NCBI GenBank assembly: GCA_035644935.1
Contig: DASQNO010000061.1
Location: 1 to 58,502, forward strand
DNA: 58,502 nucleotides
Origin: CADCVW01 sp035644935
Lineage (GTDB): Bacteria; Pseudomonadota; Alphaproteobacteria; Sphingomonadales; Sphingomonadaceae
Direction of reading: 5' to 3'
In this document: in pieces, positions 1 through 8,091 of the stretch
Position numbering within the stretch: the stretch's first letter is position 1
Layout of the letters: each line of letters begins with the position of its first letter
Notes under the pieces: generated by a model
Database searches by the model: none
What the model saw: only the letters and a program-made list of their open reading frames with translations
What the model was told of the DNA's origin: nothing
Position numbers and translations under genes: made by a program

Positions 1-1
1 G

Positions 2-2851
2 CCGGACTCTGAAACGGCCGACAGCCTGATCGCCGACAAATTGGGCGACGCCGACTGGCGCGCGCACGCGGGCAAGTCGCACAGCAAGCTGGTCAACTCC
101 GCCACCTGGGGCCTGGTCGTCGGCCGCGCGCTGGTCAGCGATGCGCCGGACGCGGGGACCTTACGCAAGTTGGTGGCGCGCGCGGGCGAGCCGTTCGTGC
201 GGCAGGGCGTCGGCGCGGCCATGCGGATGATGGGCGAGATCTTCGTCATGGGGCGCACGATCGACGAGGCCGCCGCGCGCATGAACAAGCCGGAGCATCG
301 CGGCTTCACCGCCAGCTTCGACATGCTGGGCGAAGGCGCGCGCACGTTCCCGGACGCCGAGCGCTACCTGGCGAGCTACCAGGCCGCGATCGCCGCCGTC
401 GCGCGCAACCCGGGCGCGGGGCATTCGATCTCCGTCAAATTGTCCGCGATCCACCCGCGTTACGAGGTCGCGCAACGCGACCGCTGCGTGCCGGAGCTGA
501 CCGAGATGGTGGTCGCGCTCGCCCGCCAGGCGGCGGACGCGGGCATCGCGCTGACGATCGACGCGGAGGAAAGCGAACGGCTCGACATGAGCCTGGAGAT
601 CATCGGCGCGGTGGCGGAGGCGCCGTCGCTGTCCGGCTGGGACGGGCTAGGCATGGCGGTGCAGGCCTATGGCAAGCGCGCGCGGGCGGTGGTCGACTGG
701 GCGCACGCCTGCGGCGGCGCCAGCGGGCGGCGTCTTGCGGTGCGGCTGGTCAAGGGCGCCTATTGGGACAGCGAGATCAAGCACACGCAGGAACAGGGGC
801 TGGCCGACTACCCGCTGTTCACGCGCAAGGCCGCGACCGACGTGTCTTACCTCGCCTGCGCGCACGCGATGCTGCGCGCCCGCCACATCTACCCGGCGTT
901 CGCGACGCACAATGCGCTCACCGTCGCGACGATCCTGGAATGGGCCGGGGACGCGCGGGATTTCGAGTTCCAGCGGCTGCACGGCATGGGCGAGGGCCTC
1001 TACGAGCGGCTGGTGCGCGAGGAAGGCTATGCGACCCGCATCTACGCGCCCGTCGGCGGCCACCGCGACCTGCTGGCGTATCTAGTTCGCCGGCTGCTTG
1101 AGAACGGCGCGAACTCGAGCTTCGTGCATCAGCTAGCGGACGTCGGAACCACGGATGCCGACCTGCTCGCCGACCCGGCCGTCAAGATCGCGGGCGTCGG
1201 CGGCACAAGGCACCCCTCGATCCCGCTGCCCCTTGACCTGTTCAGGCCCGAGCGCCCGAACAGCGAGGGGCTGGACCTCAGCGACACCGCCGTGCTGGAC
1301 GAAGTCGCTAAGGCGGTCAGGACGCCTCTGGCCGACGAAGCCGCGCGGGCGGGCGAGGTGCACTGGGATCGACGTGGCCCTGCGCCAGATGAGCGACCTG
1401 CCGCCGCCGAGGCCGAGGTCGCCCGTGCCGCCGTGGCGCGCGCCAAGTCAGGCTTCGCCACCTGGTCGCGCACGCCGGCGGAGGCGCGCGCCGCCTGCCT
1501 GGACCGGCTCGCCGACCTGCTTGAAGAGCACCGCACCGAGCTGATGCGCATTTGCGTGCAGGAAGCGCGCAAGACGATCCCCGACGCCCTTGGCGAAGTG
1601 CGCGAGGCGGTCGATTTCTGCCGCTACTACGCGGCGCAGGCGCGCACCCGCCTTCAGCCGGTCGAGCTTCCCGGTCCCACGGGCGAGCGCAACCTGCTGC
1701 GCATGGAAGGGCGGGGCACGTGGCTGTGCATCGCGCCATGGAATTTCCCGCTGGCGATCTTCCTGGGGCAGGTGGCGGCGGCGCTGGGGGCGGGGAACAC
1801 GGTGGTGGCCAAGCCCGCGCCGCAGACGCCGCTGATCGCCGCGCGCGCGGTTGAACTGGCGCACCGGGCCGGCATCCCCGTCGATGCGCTGGTGCTCGTC
1901 ACCGGCGGGCCGGAGATCGGCGCCGCGCTGGTCGCGGACAGCCGCATCGACGGCGTCGCCTTCACCGGCTCCACCGCCACCGCCAAGCGCATCGCGCGCG
2001 ACCTGCTCGCCGACGCCGCACGCCCCATCGTGCCGCTGATCGCGGAAACCGGCGGCATCAACGCCATGATCGTCGATTCGACAGCGCTGCCCGAACAGGT
2101 GGTGGCGAGCGTCGTCACCTCCGCCTTCCAGTCGGCGGGCCAGCGCTGCTCGGCGCTCCGCCTGCTCGTGCTGCAAGAGGAGATCGCCGAGCGGACGCTG
2201 ACCATGCTCGCTGGCGCCATGGACACGCTGCGTATCGGCGACCCTTCCGATCCCGCGACCGATGTCGGCCCGGTGATCGACCGGCCCGCGTATGACCGCC
2301 TGATGGCGCACCGCGAAAGCATGCGCGGCCGCTGGATCCACACGATTGAAGTCCCAACGCGTTCGTCCCGAGTGCAAACGAGGGGCGCCCGTCCGGATGC
2401 TCGCCCCTCGACTTCGCTCGGGACGAACGGCGAAGGGCTGTTCGTCCCCCCCACCGCGATCCGCATCGACCGTATCGAAGACCTGCGCCACGAGCATTTC
2501 GGCCCGCTGCTCCACGTCGCGACGTGGAAGGCGGGGGCGCTCGCGGACACCGTGGCGCGAATCAACGCCAGTGGGTTCGGCCTGACGATGGGACTGCACA
2601 CGCGCATCGCCAAATCGGCGGAAACGGTGGAGCTGCTGTCGGAAGCCGGCAACCTATACGTCAACCGGTCGATGATCGGCGCGATCGTCGGCTCGCAGCC
2701 GTTCGGCGGCGAAGGCCTGTCGGGCACCGGCCCCAAGGCGGGCGGGCCCAACTACCTCCCGCGCTTCTGCGTGGAGCGGGTGACCAGCACGGACACGACC
2801 TCGGCGGGCGGCAACGCGACGCTGCTGTCGATGAGCGACGTAGGGTTTTGA
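2..2851 (+). CDS. putA: Bifunctional proline dehydrogenase / P5C dehydrogenase PutA (5' end outside window)
   Basis: The reading frame is open from the first codon in the window, so the true start lies upstream; the TTG at 41 is not a real start. PutA oxidises proline to glutamate in two steps: an FAD-dependent proline dehydrogenase (here roughly the first 420 visible residues, with AVQAYGKRA and VRLVKGAYWD typical of the barrel) and an NAD-dependent P5C dehydrogenase (APWNFPLAIFLGQ, AFTGSTATAKRIA). The dehydrogenase Glu is in IAETGG (codon 2045-2047) and the catalytic Cys in GQRCSA (codon 2147-2149). A DNA-binding N-terminus cannot be judged. Oddity: a stretch of about 25 residues just before FVPPTAI is encoded by a palindromic repeat (2360-2429) and has no counterpart in the PutA family as I know it; the frame stays open through it. 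Confidence 0.95.
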   Translation, partial: PDSETADSLIADKLGDADWRAHAGKSHSKLVNSATWGLVVGRALVSDAPDAGTLRKLVARAGEPFVRQGVGAAMRMMGEIFVMGRTIDEAAARMNKPEHRGFTASFDMLGEGARTFPDAERYLASYQAAIAAVARNPGAGHSISVKLSAIHPRYEVAQRDRCVPELTEMVVALARQAADAGIALTIDAEESERLDMSLEIIGAVAEAPSLSGWDGLGMAVQAYGKRARAVVDWAHACGGASGRRLAVRLVKGAYWDSEIKHTQEQGLADYPLFTRKAATDVSYLACAHAMLRARHIYPAFATHNALTVATILEWAGDARDFEFQRLHGMGEGLYERLVREEGYATRIYAPVGGHRDLLAYLVRRLLENGANSSFVHQLADVGTTDADLLADPAVKIAGVGGTRHPSIPLPLDLFRPERPNSEGLDLSDTAVLDEVAKAVRTPLADEAARAGEVHWDRRGPAPDERPAAAEAEVARAAVARAKSGFATWSRTPAEARAACLDRLADLLEEHRTELMRICVQEARKTIPDALGEVREAVDFCRYYAAQARTRLQPVELPGPTGERNLLRMEGRGTWLCIAPWNFPLAIFLGQVAAALGAGNTVVAKPAPQTPLIAARAVELAHRAGIPVDALVLVTGGPEIGAALVADSRIDGVAFTGSTATAKRIARDLLADAARPIVPLIAETGGINAMIVDSTALPEQVVASVVTSAFQSAGQRCSALRLLVLQEEIAERTLTMLAGAMDTLRIGDPSDPATDVGPVIDRPAYDRLMAHRESMRGRWIHTIEVPTRSSRVQTRGARPDARPSTSLGTNGEGLFVPPTAIRIDRIEDLRHEHFGPLLHVATWKAGALADTVARINASGFGLTMGLHTRIAKSAETVELLSEAGNLYVNRSMIGAIVGSQPFGGEGLSGTGPKAGGPNYLPRFCVERVTSTDTTSAGGNATLLSMSDVGF
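2360..2429. repeat. Nested palindromic element inserted in-frame in putA
   Basis: The outer arms are CGTTCGTCCCGAG (2360-2372) and CTCGGGACGAACG (2417-2429), a perfect 13-bp inverted repeat. The inner arms are CGAGGGGCG (2379-2387) and CGCCCCTCG (2402-2410), 9 bp perfect. Between them lie unpaired bulges and a short loop. This is the look of the dispersed palindromes found between genes in sphingomonads, but here it is translated as part of PutA. Confidence 0.85.
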
Positions 2852-2886
2852 AACCCTGACCGTTCATCGCTGGGCCCGTCTCCCGC

Positions 2887-2955
2887 GTACTCCGGCGTAG
2901 GCCGGGGTCCAGTGACACGGACGGTACGACTGGACCCCGGCCTACGCCGGGGTAC
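2887..2955. repeat. Long palindromic repeat between convergent putA and mscS
   Basis: A 27-nt left arm (2887-2913, containing GGCGTAGGCCGGGGTCCAGT) and a 27-nt right arm (2929-2955) match with a single mismatch around a 15-nt loop. The element fills the gap between two converging genes, so it may also stop transcription from both sides; there is no T-tract. The sequence resembles a widely dispersed sphingomonad repeat. Confidence 0.85.
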
Positions 2956-2966
2956 AACTGTAAGGC

Positions 2967-4025
2967 CTAGGGCGCGCTCACCGGCGCCGGCCAGGGTCCG
3001 TTGAGCTCCAGCCCCAGCGTCCGCACGCGTTCCAGCGCCGCGAGCACCACGGTGTGGCGGACTTCCATCATGCGCTCGGCACTCTCGGTCTCGACGCGGA
3101 ACATCAGTTCGAGGTCCACCGTCACCGCGCCCAGATGGGTAAGCCAAGCGTGCACAAAGCGGGCGTCGGCGTGCGCCTCGACGATCGGGCGCAGGTCGCC
3201 CGCCAGCGTTGCCAGCGCGGCGGGATCGTTGCGATTGAGCAGCGGCAGCACGAGCACGACGCGGCGGTCGTGCACGTCGGCGAGGTTGCGGATCTCGCGG
3301 TCGAGCAGCTTGGCGTTGGCGACGATCACCTCGTCCCCGTCGACAGAGCGCAGCCGAGTGGTCTTGAGCCCGATTGCCTCGACGGTGCCCACCGTGTCGC
3401 CGAACTTCACCGTCTGGCCCAGCCGAAACGGCCGGTCGAGAATGATCGCCAGCGCCGCGAACAGGTCGGAGAAGATATCCCGCGCGGCCAGGCCGATGGC
3501 GATGCCGCCGATGCCGAGCCCCGCGACGATGCCGGTGACATCGACGCCCAGGTTGCTGAGGATCAGCACGGTCGCGATCGCGAACAAAGCGACGTTGACC
3601 AGCAGGCGGATGATGCGCAGCGCGTTGCCGACCGTGGTCTCGCCCGGACGCTCGCCGGCGCGCGTCTCAACGATCCCCAGGATGATCTCCCGCGCCCACA
3701 CCGCCGCCTGGATCGCCAATGTGACCACAAAGGCGATCTGGATTGCGCGTTCGACCGGCGCCGGCGCTGGCCAGTAAGCCGAGACGACCTTGGCCGACAC
3801 GGCGACCACGAAGAAGAGGTAGGTCCGCCGCAGCGTCGCGGCGACCACCGCCCCCCACCGCGATCCCGTCCGGCAGAACAGCGACGTGCCGATCGACCGC
3901 GCCGCGTACAGCAAGCCGGCCACGATGGCGGTGAATAGGACGCCGAGCAGGATGTCGACGCCATGGTCTGCGATCCACACCGCGGCGTCGGCCTGGAGAG
4001 CGGTGGTCTTTTGCGACAGGTTCAT
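2967..4025 (-). CDS. MscS-family mechanosensitive ion channel
   Basis: About 352 residues from ATG at 4025; a TTG two codons further up is a less likely start. Such proteins are inner-membrane channels that open on membrane tension and release solutes on hypo-osmotic shock. Visible are N-terminal hydrophobic segments (near IADHGVDILLGVLFTAIVAG), a pore-region helix (VTGIVAGLGIGGIAIGLA) and the conserved beta-domain just after it (KFGDTVGTVEAIGLKTTRL, VDGDEVIVANAKLL). The C-terminal alpha/beta domain ends at VETESAERMMEVRH. Length and domain order fit small MscS paralogues. It converges on putA across a palindromic repeat and stands alone as a transcription unit. The family is confident; which MscS subtype is not. 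Confidence 0.88.
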   Translation of the reverse strand: MNLSQKTTALQADAAVWIADHGVDILLGVLFTAIVAGLLYAARSIGTSLFCRTGSRWGAVVAATLRRTYLFFVVAVSAKVVSAYWPAPAPVERAIQIAFVVTLAIQAAVWAREIILGIVETRAGERPGETTVGNALRIIRLLVNVALFAIATVLILSNLGVDVTGIVAGLGIGGIAIGLAARDIFSDLFAALAIILDRPFRLGQTVKFGDTVGTVEAIGLKTTRLRSVDGDEVIVANAKLLDREIRNLADVHDRRVVLVLPLLNRNDPAALATLAGDLRPIVEAHADARFVHAWLTHLGAVTVDLELMFRVETESAERMMEVRHTVVLAALERVRTLGLELNGPWPAPVSAP

Positions 4026-4131
4026 CGGCAACGCCTGTAGCCGGGTCTACCCGCCCCCGTCATCCCGGTGTTGGCGGCGACCGCGTCGGGCGCAGCGGCG
4101 CGAACCTCGCATCGGCAGGACCCGGCGTCGC

Positions 4132-5214
4132 TCAGCCTGCCGCCGCCACCGCCTCCAGCATCTCCTCGGCCCGCGCCGCCGCCTCCTCCTCGGTCTTGAG
4201 TTCCGCCTTCTCCTCCGCGCTCGGCAGCGCTTCCAGGAATTCAATCAAACCGCGCTCGTAGCGGCTGAGATACTGCGTCGCGCGCGGCAACTCCTTGCCC
4301 CCGATCGCGCCTGCGTCCTTCAGCGCTTCGATCAGCGCGGGATGGACATAGCTCTTGCGGCTGATCGCAACCGTGTTGCCCAGCGCCTCCGCGACGGGTT
4401 CGATCACGGCCTTCATCTTGAGCTTCTTGTCCGCGCTGTCCGCAATGCCCGTGAACGCGATGACGCTGGCGCCCCAGGTGCGGAAGTTCTTGGCGGTGAA
4501 CGCGTCGCCCATCGCGTCCTTGATGTACGCGTTGACATCGTTGGACGTGACCGGGTGCGGCTCCCCGTCGGTGCCGATGAACTCGAACAGATGCTGCCCC
4601 GGCAGGTCCTGCGTCCGCTTCGCGATACGCACGAGGTTGCGGTCGGTGATCGTCACCGTCCGCTTCTTGCCCGATTTGCCGACATAGCTCAGCATCAGCT
4701 TGCCGCCGGACACCTTGGCGTGGCGGTTGCGCAGTGTCGTCGCGCCGAAGCTCTTGTTGTCCTTGACGTACTGCTCGTTGCCGACACGGATGTGCGTCGT
4801 GTCGATCAGGCGGACCACCGCGGCCAGCACCGTCTCGCGGCTCATTGCGCGGCCAGTGATGTCCTCCTCGACGCGGCGGCGCAGCTTGGGCAGCGCGCGC
4901 CCGAACTTTGCGAGCAACTCGTACTTGGCGTCCTCCTGATGCTCGCGAAAACCGGCGTGGTAGCGGTATTGCTTGCGCCCTTTGGCATCGAAACCAACGG
5001 CTTGGATGTGCCCGTTGGGATCGGGGCAAAACCAGCACCGCTCGTATGCCGGAGGCATGCCGATCGCGTTCATCCGGTCGATCTCGTCGCGGTCGGTGAT
5101 GCGGGTTCCGTCCGGCGCGAAATAGGCCCATTTGCCGCGCACCTGCTTGCGCGTGACGCCGGGATCGGAACCGTCGGCGAAGGTGAGGCTGCCGGGCAAT
5201 GCGGATGTGACCAT
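4132..5214 (-). CDS. DNA topoisomerase IB (poxvirus/bacterial type)
   Basis: About 360 residues. I start it at ATG 5214 (MVTSALPGSLTFADGSDPG); the frame continues upstream to 5298, but that would overlap the neighbouring ligase gene and adds an unconserved Arg-rich leader. Type IB enzymes relax supercoils by a 3'-phosphotyrosyl nick. Visible active-site elements are Arg in HIRVGNEQY, Lys in VGKSGKKR, Arg in NFRTWGAS and the catalytic Tyr in KSYVHPALIEAL. The N-terminal domain has RGKWAYFAPDG and FDAKGRKQYRYH, typical of the family. The C-terminal tail is acidic and Glu/Ala-rich. It lies just downstream of, and in the same direction as, the exosortase-associated ligase, with about 43 nt between stop and start, so they may be cotranscribed. 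Confidence 0.93.
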   Translation of the reverse strand: MVTSALPGSLTFADGSDPGVTRKQVRGKWAYFAPDGTRITDRDEIDRMNAIGMPPAYERCWFCPDPNGHIQAVGFDAKGRKQYRYHAGFREHQEDAKYELLAKFGRALPKLRRRVEEDITGRAMSRETVLAAVVRLIDTTHIRVGNEQYVKDNKSFGATTLRNRHAKVSGGKLMLSYVGKSGKKRTVTITDRNLVRIAKRTQDLPGQHLFEFIGTDGEPHPVTSNDVNAYIKDAMGDAFTAKNFRTWGASVIAFTGIADSADKKLKMKAVIEPVAEALGNTVAISRKSYVHPALIEALKDAGAIGGKELPRATQYLSRYERGLIEFLEALPSAEEKAELKTEEEAAARAEEMLEAVAAAG

Positions 5215-5257
5215 GCCCGGCTCAAAGCCCAAACGGGGCGCATCGTTCCCGTGCGCG

Positions 5258-6604
5258 TCAGGCCGCGGCGGGAATCGGCGCCGCGAACGGCTGCGCACTC
5301 CGCATCCGGCCGATCCGTCGCAGATACTGGTCGAAGCCGATCTGCACGCCCACGAGCATCAGCACGAACGGCTGATAGGCTATGCCGACGAACAAGGACC
5401 CGACAAGGTAGATGATCTGCGCGTGCTGCAATGCGACCGCGAGCGGGGACACCCAGGCGCGCGCCTCGTCGGCCCGGTAGCGGCGGCGCAGCACCTCCAT
5501 CCGGAACAAACCGATGCCGTGGATCAGAAGCCACAGGATCAGTCCCGGAAAACCCTGTTCGCCCAGCATCTCGAAGTAACTCGAATGATAGGCGCGGCCC
5601 GCGTCCTGCTGCAGCTCCTGCGTCACGTTGGTGACGGCGCCGCTGGTCTGCGTGTTCTGCGTCTTGAACTGGATGCGGTTCGCCCGGTACGCGTCGAAGC
5701 CGCCGCCCAGCGGGTGATCCTTGGCGTAGTCCCAGGTCCACGCCCAGACCGCGAGCCGCGTGCCCGCCGACTGATCGGACTTGTAGTCCTTGATCGTACC
5801 CATGCGCTCGGTGAAGCCCGTCGGGACCAGCGCCAGCGCGAGCATGCCCGCGGCGCCCAGCATCGCCAGATAGAGCACGCGACGTTTGGTGTGCCGCAAT
5901 TGCAGCACCGCGAGAACGACGATGCAGACGAGCCCCGTGCGGGCCACCGTTCCCACCGGCATCAGCAGGCAGGCAAAGACGAGCGCGTAGGCGAACAGCT
6001 TCACGCGCCATTCCGGCGGGTAGATCGTGCCGTGCCTGGCCAGCCACAGGATGATCGGGATGAGCGCGATTGCCACCGTCGAGATCGTGGAGCTTTCGTA
6101 GAGCCCGCTATTGTTGTCGACCATCAGGTTGATGACGCCGTAGCCGCCGCCCGACGCCGCGGTCTTGATGCCGCCGACGATGATGATCGCCGCCGCCGAC
6201 AGCGTCATGAACAGCAGCATCGCCTCGATGCGCAGGCGGGTGCCGAGCGTCAGCGGCAGGAAGATGGCGAAGATCATCGCCTTGGACGCCCAATCCCATT
6301 TGTGCGCGGCCTCGACGGGAAAGTCGGCGTTGGCGGTGGTGTAGGCGGCGTAGGCGAGCAGCAGGATCATCAGGCCCTGACGCGGCGCGAGCCGCAGACC
6401 GCGCTTGTCGTCCGCGATCAGCCAGCCCAGAAAGGCGAGCGCGAAGACGATCAGCGACAGCGGCACCGAATTGAGCATGTAGTACGACAGGCGCTGCGGC
6501 GAGACGGTGTCGACATAGGCGTAGGCGAGCACGAACAGGAACGGGCGGCGAAAGCCGAAGCCGAGCAGCGCGACGAGAAAGAAGACGAACGCGAGATCAC
6601 GCAT
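5258..6604 (-). CDS. Putative O-glycosylation ligase of the exosortase A system
   Basis: A polytopic membrane protein of 448 residues with about ten hydrophobic segments. The N-terminus RRPFLFVLAYAYVDTVSPQR and the large periplasmic loop with WAWTWDYAKDHPLGGGFDAY, followed by YHSSYFEMLGEQGFPGL, are the signature of the Wzy/WaaL-like ligases linked to exosortase A (TIGR03097 as I remember it). Such proteins are thought to transfer or polymerise exopolysaccharide or protein-linked glycans in the inner membrane. The small gene upstream overlaps its start by 8 nt, and the divergent glycosyltransferase at 6856 belongs to the same system. Exosortase itself is not in the window. Confidence 0.85.
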   Translation of the reverse strand: MRDLAFVFFLVALLGFGFRRPFLFVLAYAYVDTVSPQRLSYYMLNSVPLSLIVFALAFLGWLIADDKRGLRLAPRQGLMILLLAYAAYTTANADFPVEAAHKWDWASKAMIFAIFLPLTLGTRLRIEAMLLFMTLSAAAIIIVGGIKTAASGGGYGVINLMVDNNSGLYESSTISTVAIALIPIILWLARHGTIYPPEWRVKLFAYALVFACLLMPVGTVARTGLVCIVVLAVLQLRHTKRRVLYLAMLGAAGMLALALVPTGFTERMGTIKDYKSDQSAGTRLAVWAWTWDYAKDHPLGGGFDAYRANRIQFKTQNTQTSGAVTNVTQELQQDAGRAYHSSYFEMLGEQGFPGLILWLLIHGIGLFRMEVLRRRYRADEARAWVSPLAVALQHAQIIYLVGSLFVGIAYQPFVLMLVGVQIGFDQYLRRIGRMRSAQPFAAPIPAAA

Positions 6605-6761
6605 CGCGGGAGCCTTCCGCGACCGGCCAGCCCGGCTTGCGCTCCTCCCGCACCGGCGGCGGCGAAGCGGCCGCGTCGTCGAGGTCCGGGCGGGTCAGAA
6701 GCCGCCACGCGGCGAGGATCAGCAGCCCGTGGGTGAGGCCGAGCGCCAGATTGTCGATCAT
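6597..6761 (-). CDS. Small single-pass membrane protein ahead of the O-ligase
   Basis: 54 residues starting at MIDNLALGLTHG. One hydrophobic helix (LALGLTHGLLILAAWRLL) is followed by a charged, proline-rich cytosolic-type tail (DDAAASPPPVREERKPGW). The stop overlaps the ligase start by 8 nt, which suggests translational coupling, and the position just upstream of an exosortase-A ligase suggests a role in the same envelope pathway. No family is recognised. The frame extends upstream of the chosen ATG, but those codons look non-coding. Confidence 0.55.
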   Translation of the reverse strand: MIDNLALGLTHGLLILAAWRLLTRPDLDDAAASPPPVREERKPGWPVAEGSRDA

Positions 6762-6855
6762 GCGTCTTGAACCCCCGGGGCGCCGGCCTTGCGCGTGTAA
6801 TAGATGCAACGCGGTTGACGCGGTGTTAAGCGACCCGTGCCAAAGCGTTGACCCG

Positions 6856-8091
6856 ATGCGAATACTTCACGTTCTCGATCATAGCCTGCCGCTGCACAGC
6901 GGCTACACGTTCCGCACGCGCGCCATCATGAAGGCGCAGGTCGCGCGCGGCTGGGACGTCGCGGGGCTGACCGGCGTTCGCCAGGGCGGCGGCCAAGGCG
7001 GCAGCGGTTGGGGCGGCGGGAGCGGGCAGGGCGACGAGGTGGTCGAGGACCTGCGCTTCTTCCGCACGCCCGCGCCGCCCGCCGCGCGCTCGCCGTTGCG
7101 CGAATGGCGCGAGATCAAGGCCTTGCGCGCGCGTCTTGAACAGGTCGTCGAAGAGTTCCGGCCCGATCTCATCCACGTCCACTCGCCGGTGCTCGGCGCG
7201 CTTGCCGCGCAACCGGTGGCGACGCGGCGCCGCATTCCACTTTTGTACGAAATCCGCGCCTTCTGGGAGGACGCGGCGGTCGGCAACGGCACGGGCCGCG
7301 AGGGGTCCTGGCGGTATCGCGCCACCAAGGCGCTGGAAACGCGCGCCGTGCGCCGGGCGGACGCGGTGGCGGTGATCTGCGAGGGGCTTCGCGCCGATCT
7401 GGTCGCGCGCGGCATCGATGGGGCCAAGATCGTCGTCTCGCCCAACGGAGTCGACTTGGGCCTGTTCGGCTCGCCCGCGCCCGCCGACGCGGCTTTGGCG
7501 TCGCAGCTCGGGCTCGGCGACGACGACGAAGTCGCCGGCTATGTCGGCTCCTTCTACGATTACGAGGGCCTGGACGACCTCATCGCCGCCATGCCCGCGC
7601 TGGTCGCGGCCCGCCCGCGCGCGCGCCTGTTGCTTGTCGGCGGCGGACCCATGGAGAACGCGTTGCGCGCTCAGGCGGCCGCCTCGCCGGTGGCCGACCG
7701 GATCGCCTTCGTGGGCCGGGTACCGCATCGCGAGGTCGAGCGTTACTACCCGCTGATCGACATCCTGGTTTACCCGCGAAAGGCCATGCGGCTGACCGAA
7801 CTTGTAACTCCGCTGAAACCGCTGGAAGCCATGGCGCAGGGCCGCCTCGTCGCCGCGTCCAGCGTCGGCGGCCATCGCGAACTGATTTCGGACGGGGTCA
7901 CGGGCACGCTGTTCCCGCCCGACGACGCGCCGGCGATGTCGCGCGCCCTTGCCGCTTTGTTCGCCGACCGCAGCACCTGGGACAGCCGCCGCGCCACGGC
8001 GCGCGCCTTCGTGGAGCGCGAGCGTAACTGGTCGTCAAACATATTGCGGTACTTACCCGTTTACCAGCAACTGACCGGAATGCCCCAGTGA
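6856..8091 (+). CDS. Exosortase A-associated GT4 glycosyltransferase
   Basis: 411 residues from ATG 6856 (MRILHVLDHSLPLHSGYTFR), the hallmark N-terminus of the exosortase-A-linked glycosyltransferase family (TIGR04063 type). It has a GT-B fold: an acceptor domain with RPDLIHVHSPVLGALAA, then a nucleotide-sugar domain with SPNGVDLGLF, VGSFYDYEGLDDL and LLVGGGPME, and the GT4 Glu motif region PLKPLEAMAQGRLVAASSVGG. It would add a sugar to the lipid-linked precursor on the cytosolic face. Oddity: a Gly/Ser/Gln-rich insertion (about codons 6985-7035) between the first strands. The gene overlaps the next one by a GTGA junction. Codons upstream of 6856 in the same frame look non-coding. Confidence 0.9.
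   Translation: MRILHVLDHSLPLHSGYTFRTRAIMKAQVARGWDVAGLTGVRQGGGQGGSGWGGGSGQGDEVVEDLRFFRTPAPPAARSPLREWREIKALRARLEQVVEEFRPDLIHVHSPVLGALAAQPVATRRRIPLLYEIRAFWEDAAVGNGTGREGSWRYRATKALETRAVRRADAVAVICEGLRADLVARGIDGAKIVVSPNGVDLGLFGSPAPADAALASQLGLGDDDEVAGYVGSFYDYEGLDDLIAAMPALVAARPRARLLLVGGGPMENALRAQAAASPVADRIAFVGRVPHREVERYYPLIDILVYPRKAMRLTELVTPLKPLEAMAQGRLVAASSVGGHRELISDGVTGTLFPPDDAPAMSRALAALFADRSTWDSRRATARAFVERERNWSSNILRYLPVYQQLTGMPQ

Noticed and set aside
1448..2751. Long minus-strand frames in putA
   Set aside because: High-GC shadow frames; they contain phrases produced by the palindrome (VRPERSRG, PSEVEGRASG) that occur in false frames around such repeats.
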